Positions 5,710 to 7,541 of a stretch of DNA of 7,541 nucleotides are shown piece by piece. Below the pieces are notes generated by a model, which worked only from the letters and a program-made list of their open reading frames with translations, was not told the DNA's origin and did not search any database. The translations under genes and the position numbers were made by a program. Origin of the DNA: DAOTTW01 sp034437615 (GTDB lineage Bacteria; Chloroflexota; Anaerolineae; Aggregatilineales; Phototrophicaceae); contig DAOTTW010000149.1 of NCBI GenBank assembly GCA_034437615.1, positions 1 through 7,541 on the forward strand, read 5' to 3'. Within the stretch, counting starts at the first letter, position 1. The number at the start of each line of letters is the position of its first letter.

Positions 5710-7541
5710 ATGTCGAAATTTAAAGCTGGCGAAACCGTAGCACTAAAGGTTGATCCAAACCGCCAGGGAGCAGTTATTACCGTTTTGCCCCCGGTCGCCG
5801 GGAAGGCGCGTTATCAGGTCTTTCATGGTCAGGGGGACATTCGCGAGTACCACGAAGATCAGTTACAGCCTGTCATTGCACAAAGTGCAACCGATACATT
5901 GTTAGATGCTGTGCAATCAAGACAATTTCTAGGACGTGATCAATTCTATGCCCGTATGACAGCCACACGCTTGCAACATGCGCTTGTGGATACGCTATAT
6001 GCACTGCACGCTGCACGTATTCAGTATATTCCATTCCAGTTCAAACCGTTGTTGCGTTTGTTGCGTGCTGAACGGCCTCGCCTCTTGATTGCAGATGAGG
6101 TTGGCGTTGGCAAAACCATTGAAGCTGGGCTGATTTACAAGGAACTACAAACACGTGAAGGATTATCGAACGTACTCATCGTCTGTCCAAAACCACTCAC
6201 ACGCAAGTGGCAGGCAGAAATGCGGCGCTTTGACGAGGATTTCTTGATTCATGATGCGAACTCCCTGCTATATTGCATTCGCGAGACAGATCATGATGGC
6301 GAATGGCCGCAACAATATGCACGCAGCATCGTCAACCTTGAACTGCTGCGTCAGGATGCTTATACGCATGGCAAGAAGCGTAATCGCGGTCTCTTTGAAT
6401 TAGACTCAGCCTTACAATTCGATCTGCTTATTGTGGACGAGGCACATCATGCCCGTAATACGGATACCAACACACATGAGGTCATTAGCTACCTCTGCGA
6501 TGCATCCAGAGCGGTGATTTTCCTATCAGCGACTCCCTTGCAGACAGGTTCACATAATCTATTTTCGCTGTTACGGATGTTGCGCGAAGACCTGTTTCCG
6601 GATTTTTCCACATTTGAAGCAATGGTAGAACCGAACCAAAAGCTAAATGAGGCGATGCGTCTCTTACGTAGCCGGACGAATAACTGGCAGCGCGACACAG
6701 CATTCGCCCTGCGTCATGCTGGACAAACGGGTTATGGTCGCCGCGTTTTACATGCGGACCCACTTTACCAACATTGGCTAAATCGTTTAAGCGATAAAAT
6801 GCCACTGGAAGATTCTGAACGCATACGGTGTCTGCGCGACGTCGAAGAATTACACACACTCGCCCACATCATGAACCGCACCCGGCGCCGGGATATTGGA
6901 AGCTACTTTACGGTGCGTGACCCCAAAACGGTCGCAATTGACTTTACGGAAGCGCAACGACAATTCTATGAGCAGATGGTTGCCTTCAGATACGACTACC
7001 TGGCGGAAATGCATGGTTCTCAAGTGGCGCGCTTAATTGCCGACATGCTAGAACGTCAGGCCGCCAGTTGTTTACCCGCAATGCGACAATCCCTTGATCG
7101 CCTAATTGCAACGGGCGATGTCGATAGCTTCTCTGATTTACCCGTTGAAGAGACGCAGAGTTTGCATTTAACCCCAGCACTACGCCAGCAATACAGCCAA
7201 TTGCAACAGTCCGCAACCGAATTGCCCCCTGATGACCCTAAATTGGATGAGCTAATGCGCCTTGTTGACGAGACCCTACATGCAGATGGCCCGCGCAAAG
7301 TTCTGGTATTTTCGTTCTTCCTGCACACCCTACATTACTTGCATGACCATATGCTCAAACGTGGCTACCGTGTTGCGTTAGTTACTGGAGCAGTCACTGA
7401 CGATGAGCGTGAGTGGTTGCGCGAGCGCTTCGCCAAACCACATACTGACGCGGATGCTGTGGACGTTTTGCTGTCATCCGAAGTCGGCTGTGAAGGTTTG
7501 GATTACCAGTTCTGTGATCGACTGGTCAACTACGACATACC
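5710..7541 (+). CDS. 5' part of SNF2/RapA-like ATPase, DrmD/DpdE type (3' end outside window)
   Basis: The first 610 complete codons, plus two bases, of a superfamily 2 SNF2-class DNA translocase. Residues 1-56 form a small, probably SH3/Tudor-like beta domain (KAGETVALK, then a Gly-rich turn, ARYQVF, and REYHEDQLQPV). Helicase motifs follow: PFQ (Q110), ADEVGVGKT 128-136 (K135) continuing into IEAGLI, CPKPLTRKWQAE 159-170, DEAH 243-246, SATP 273-276, the C-lobe strand VLVFSFF 531-537, VTGAV 558-562, and motif V with SSEVGCEGLD 589-598. The window ends before motif VI. The DEVGvGKTIEAGLI form of motif I is typical of the RapA/HepA branch, which includes DrmD of DISARM and DpdE. About 250 residues separate motif III from the C-lobe. 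No frameshift is seen. The gene starts 27 bases after the giant helicase with no visible terminator between them. Family firm; cellular role inferred from context as defence-related DNA translocation. Confidence 0.92.
   Translation, partial: MSKFKAGETVALKVDPNRQGAVITVLPPVAGKARYQVFHGQGDIREYHEDQLQPVIAQSATDTLLDAVQSRQFLGRDQFYARMTATRLQHALVDTLYALHAARIQYIPFQFKPLLRLLRAERPRLLIADEVGVGKTIEAGLIYKELQTREGLSNVLIVCPKPLTRKWQAEMRRFDEDFLIHDANSLLYCIRETDHDGEWPQQYARSIVNLELLRQDAYTHGKKRNRGLFELDSALQFDLLIVDEAHHARNTDTNTHEVISYLCDASRAVIFLSATPLQTGSHNLFSLLRMLREDLFPDFSTFEAMVEPNQKLNEAMRLLRSRTNNWQRDTAFALRHAGQTGYGRRVLHADPLYQHWLNRLSDKMPLEDSERIRCLRDVEELHTLAHIMNRTRRRDIGSYFTVRDPKTVAIDFTEAQRQFYEQMVAFRYDYLAEMHGSQVARLIADMLERQAASCLPAMRQSLDRLIATGDVDSFSDLPVEETQSLHLTPALRQQYSQLQQSATELPPDDPKLDELMRLVDETLHADGPRKVLVFSFFLHTLHYLHDHMLKRGYRVALVTGAVTDDEREWLRERFAKPHTDADAVDVLLSSEVGCEGLDYQFCDRLVNYDI

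Noticed and set aside
5790..5802. Perfect inverted repeat CCCGG-TCG-CCGGG, possible hairpin
   Set aside because: Only a 5-base stem, inside the SNF2 coding region near its start, with no T-run after it; it fits ordinary coding sequence better than a terminator or operator.
6485..6859. Antisense 124-codon frame opposite the SNF2 gene
   Set aside because: The sense frame is continuous from 5710 to the window end with all SNF2 motifs, so this is a shadow.

Overview
The window holds three genes on the + strand, packed head to tail with gaps of 12 and 27 bases: the 3' part of a small gene (1-384), one complete giant gene (397-5682, 1761 codons), and the 5' part of a third gene that runs off the right edge (5710-7541). 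The first gap is too short for a promoter and terminator, and the second shows neither, so they read as one operon whose promoter lies left of the window and whose end lies right of it. I see no RNA gene, mobile element, CRISPR array or long repeat. No stretch above 30 bases lacks a sense-strand gene.

The central protein is a large DEAD/DEAH-type superfamily 2 helicase. All core motifs are present, from STGTGSGKT through DEVH and TSAT to QRAGRAGR. It carries two sets of paired cysteines of zinc-ribbon type, a long insertion inside the second RecA domain, a C-terminal DUF1998/MZB domain with four clustered cysteines, and finally a short domain resembling a Vsr/PD-(D/E)XK nuclease. This architecture is that of the very large DUF1998 helicases of anti-phage defence loci (DruE of Druantia, and relatives of the DISARM DrmA/DrmB pair). 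The third gene encodes a SNF2/RapA-type ATPase of the kind seen as DrmD in DISARM and DpdE in the 7-deazaguanine (Dpd) DNA-modification loci, with an SH3-like N-terminus. The first gene ends in a domain that looks like the C-terminal half of a DUF4276/Toprim-like protein.

Together they suggest a defence or DNA-processing module: two different DNA translocases, one with a possible nuclease tail, plus a small Toprim-like partner. The gene set does not match the core of any one named system that I can recall. However, both edges cut the operon, so missing partners (methyltransferase, PLD nuclease, DruH-like protein, Dpd enzymes) may lie just outside. The system assignment is inference; the domain calls for the two helicases are firm.

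The organism cannot be fixed. Base composition is moderate and uneven: sampled 60-base lines run from about 28/60 to 40/60 G+C. Shine-Dalgarno-like sites precede both visible starts, as expected for a bacterium using the standard code. Such defence genes move horizontally, so composition is weak evidence for the host.
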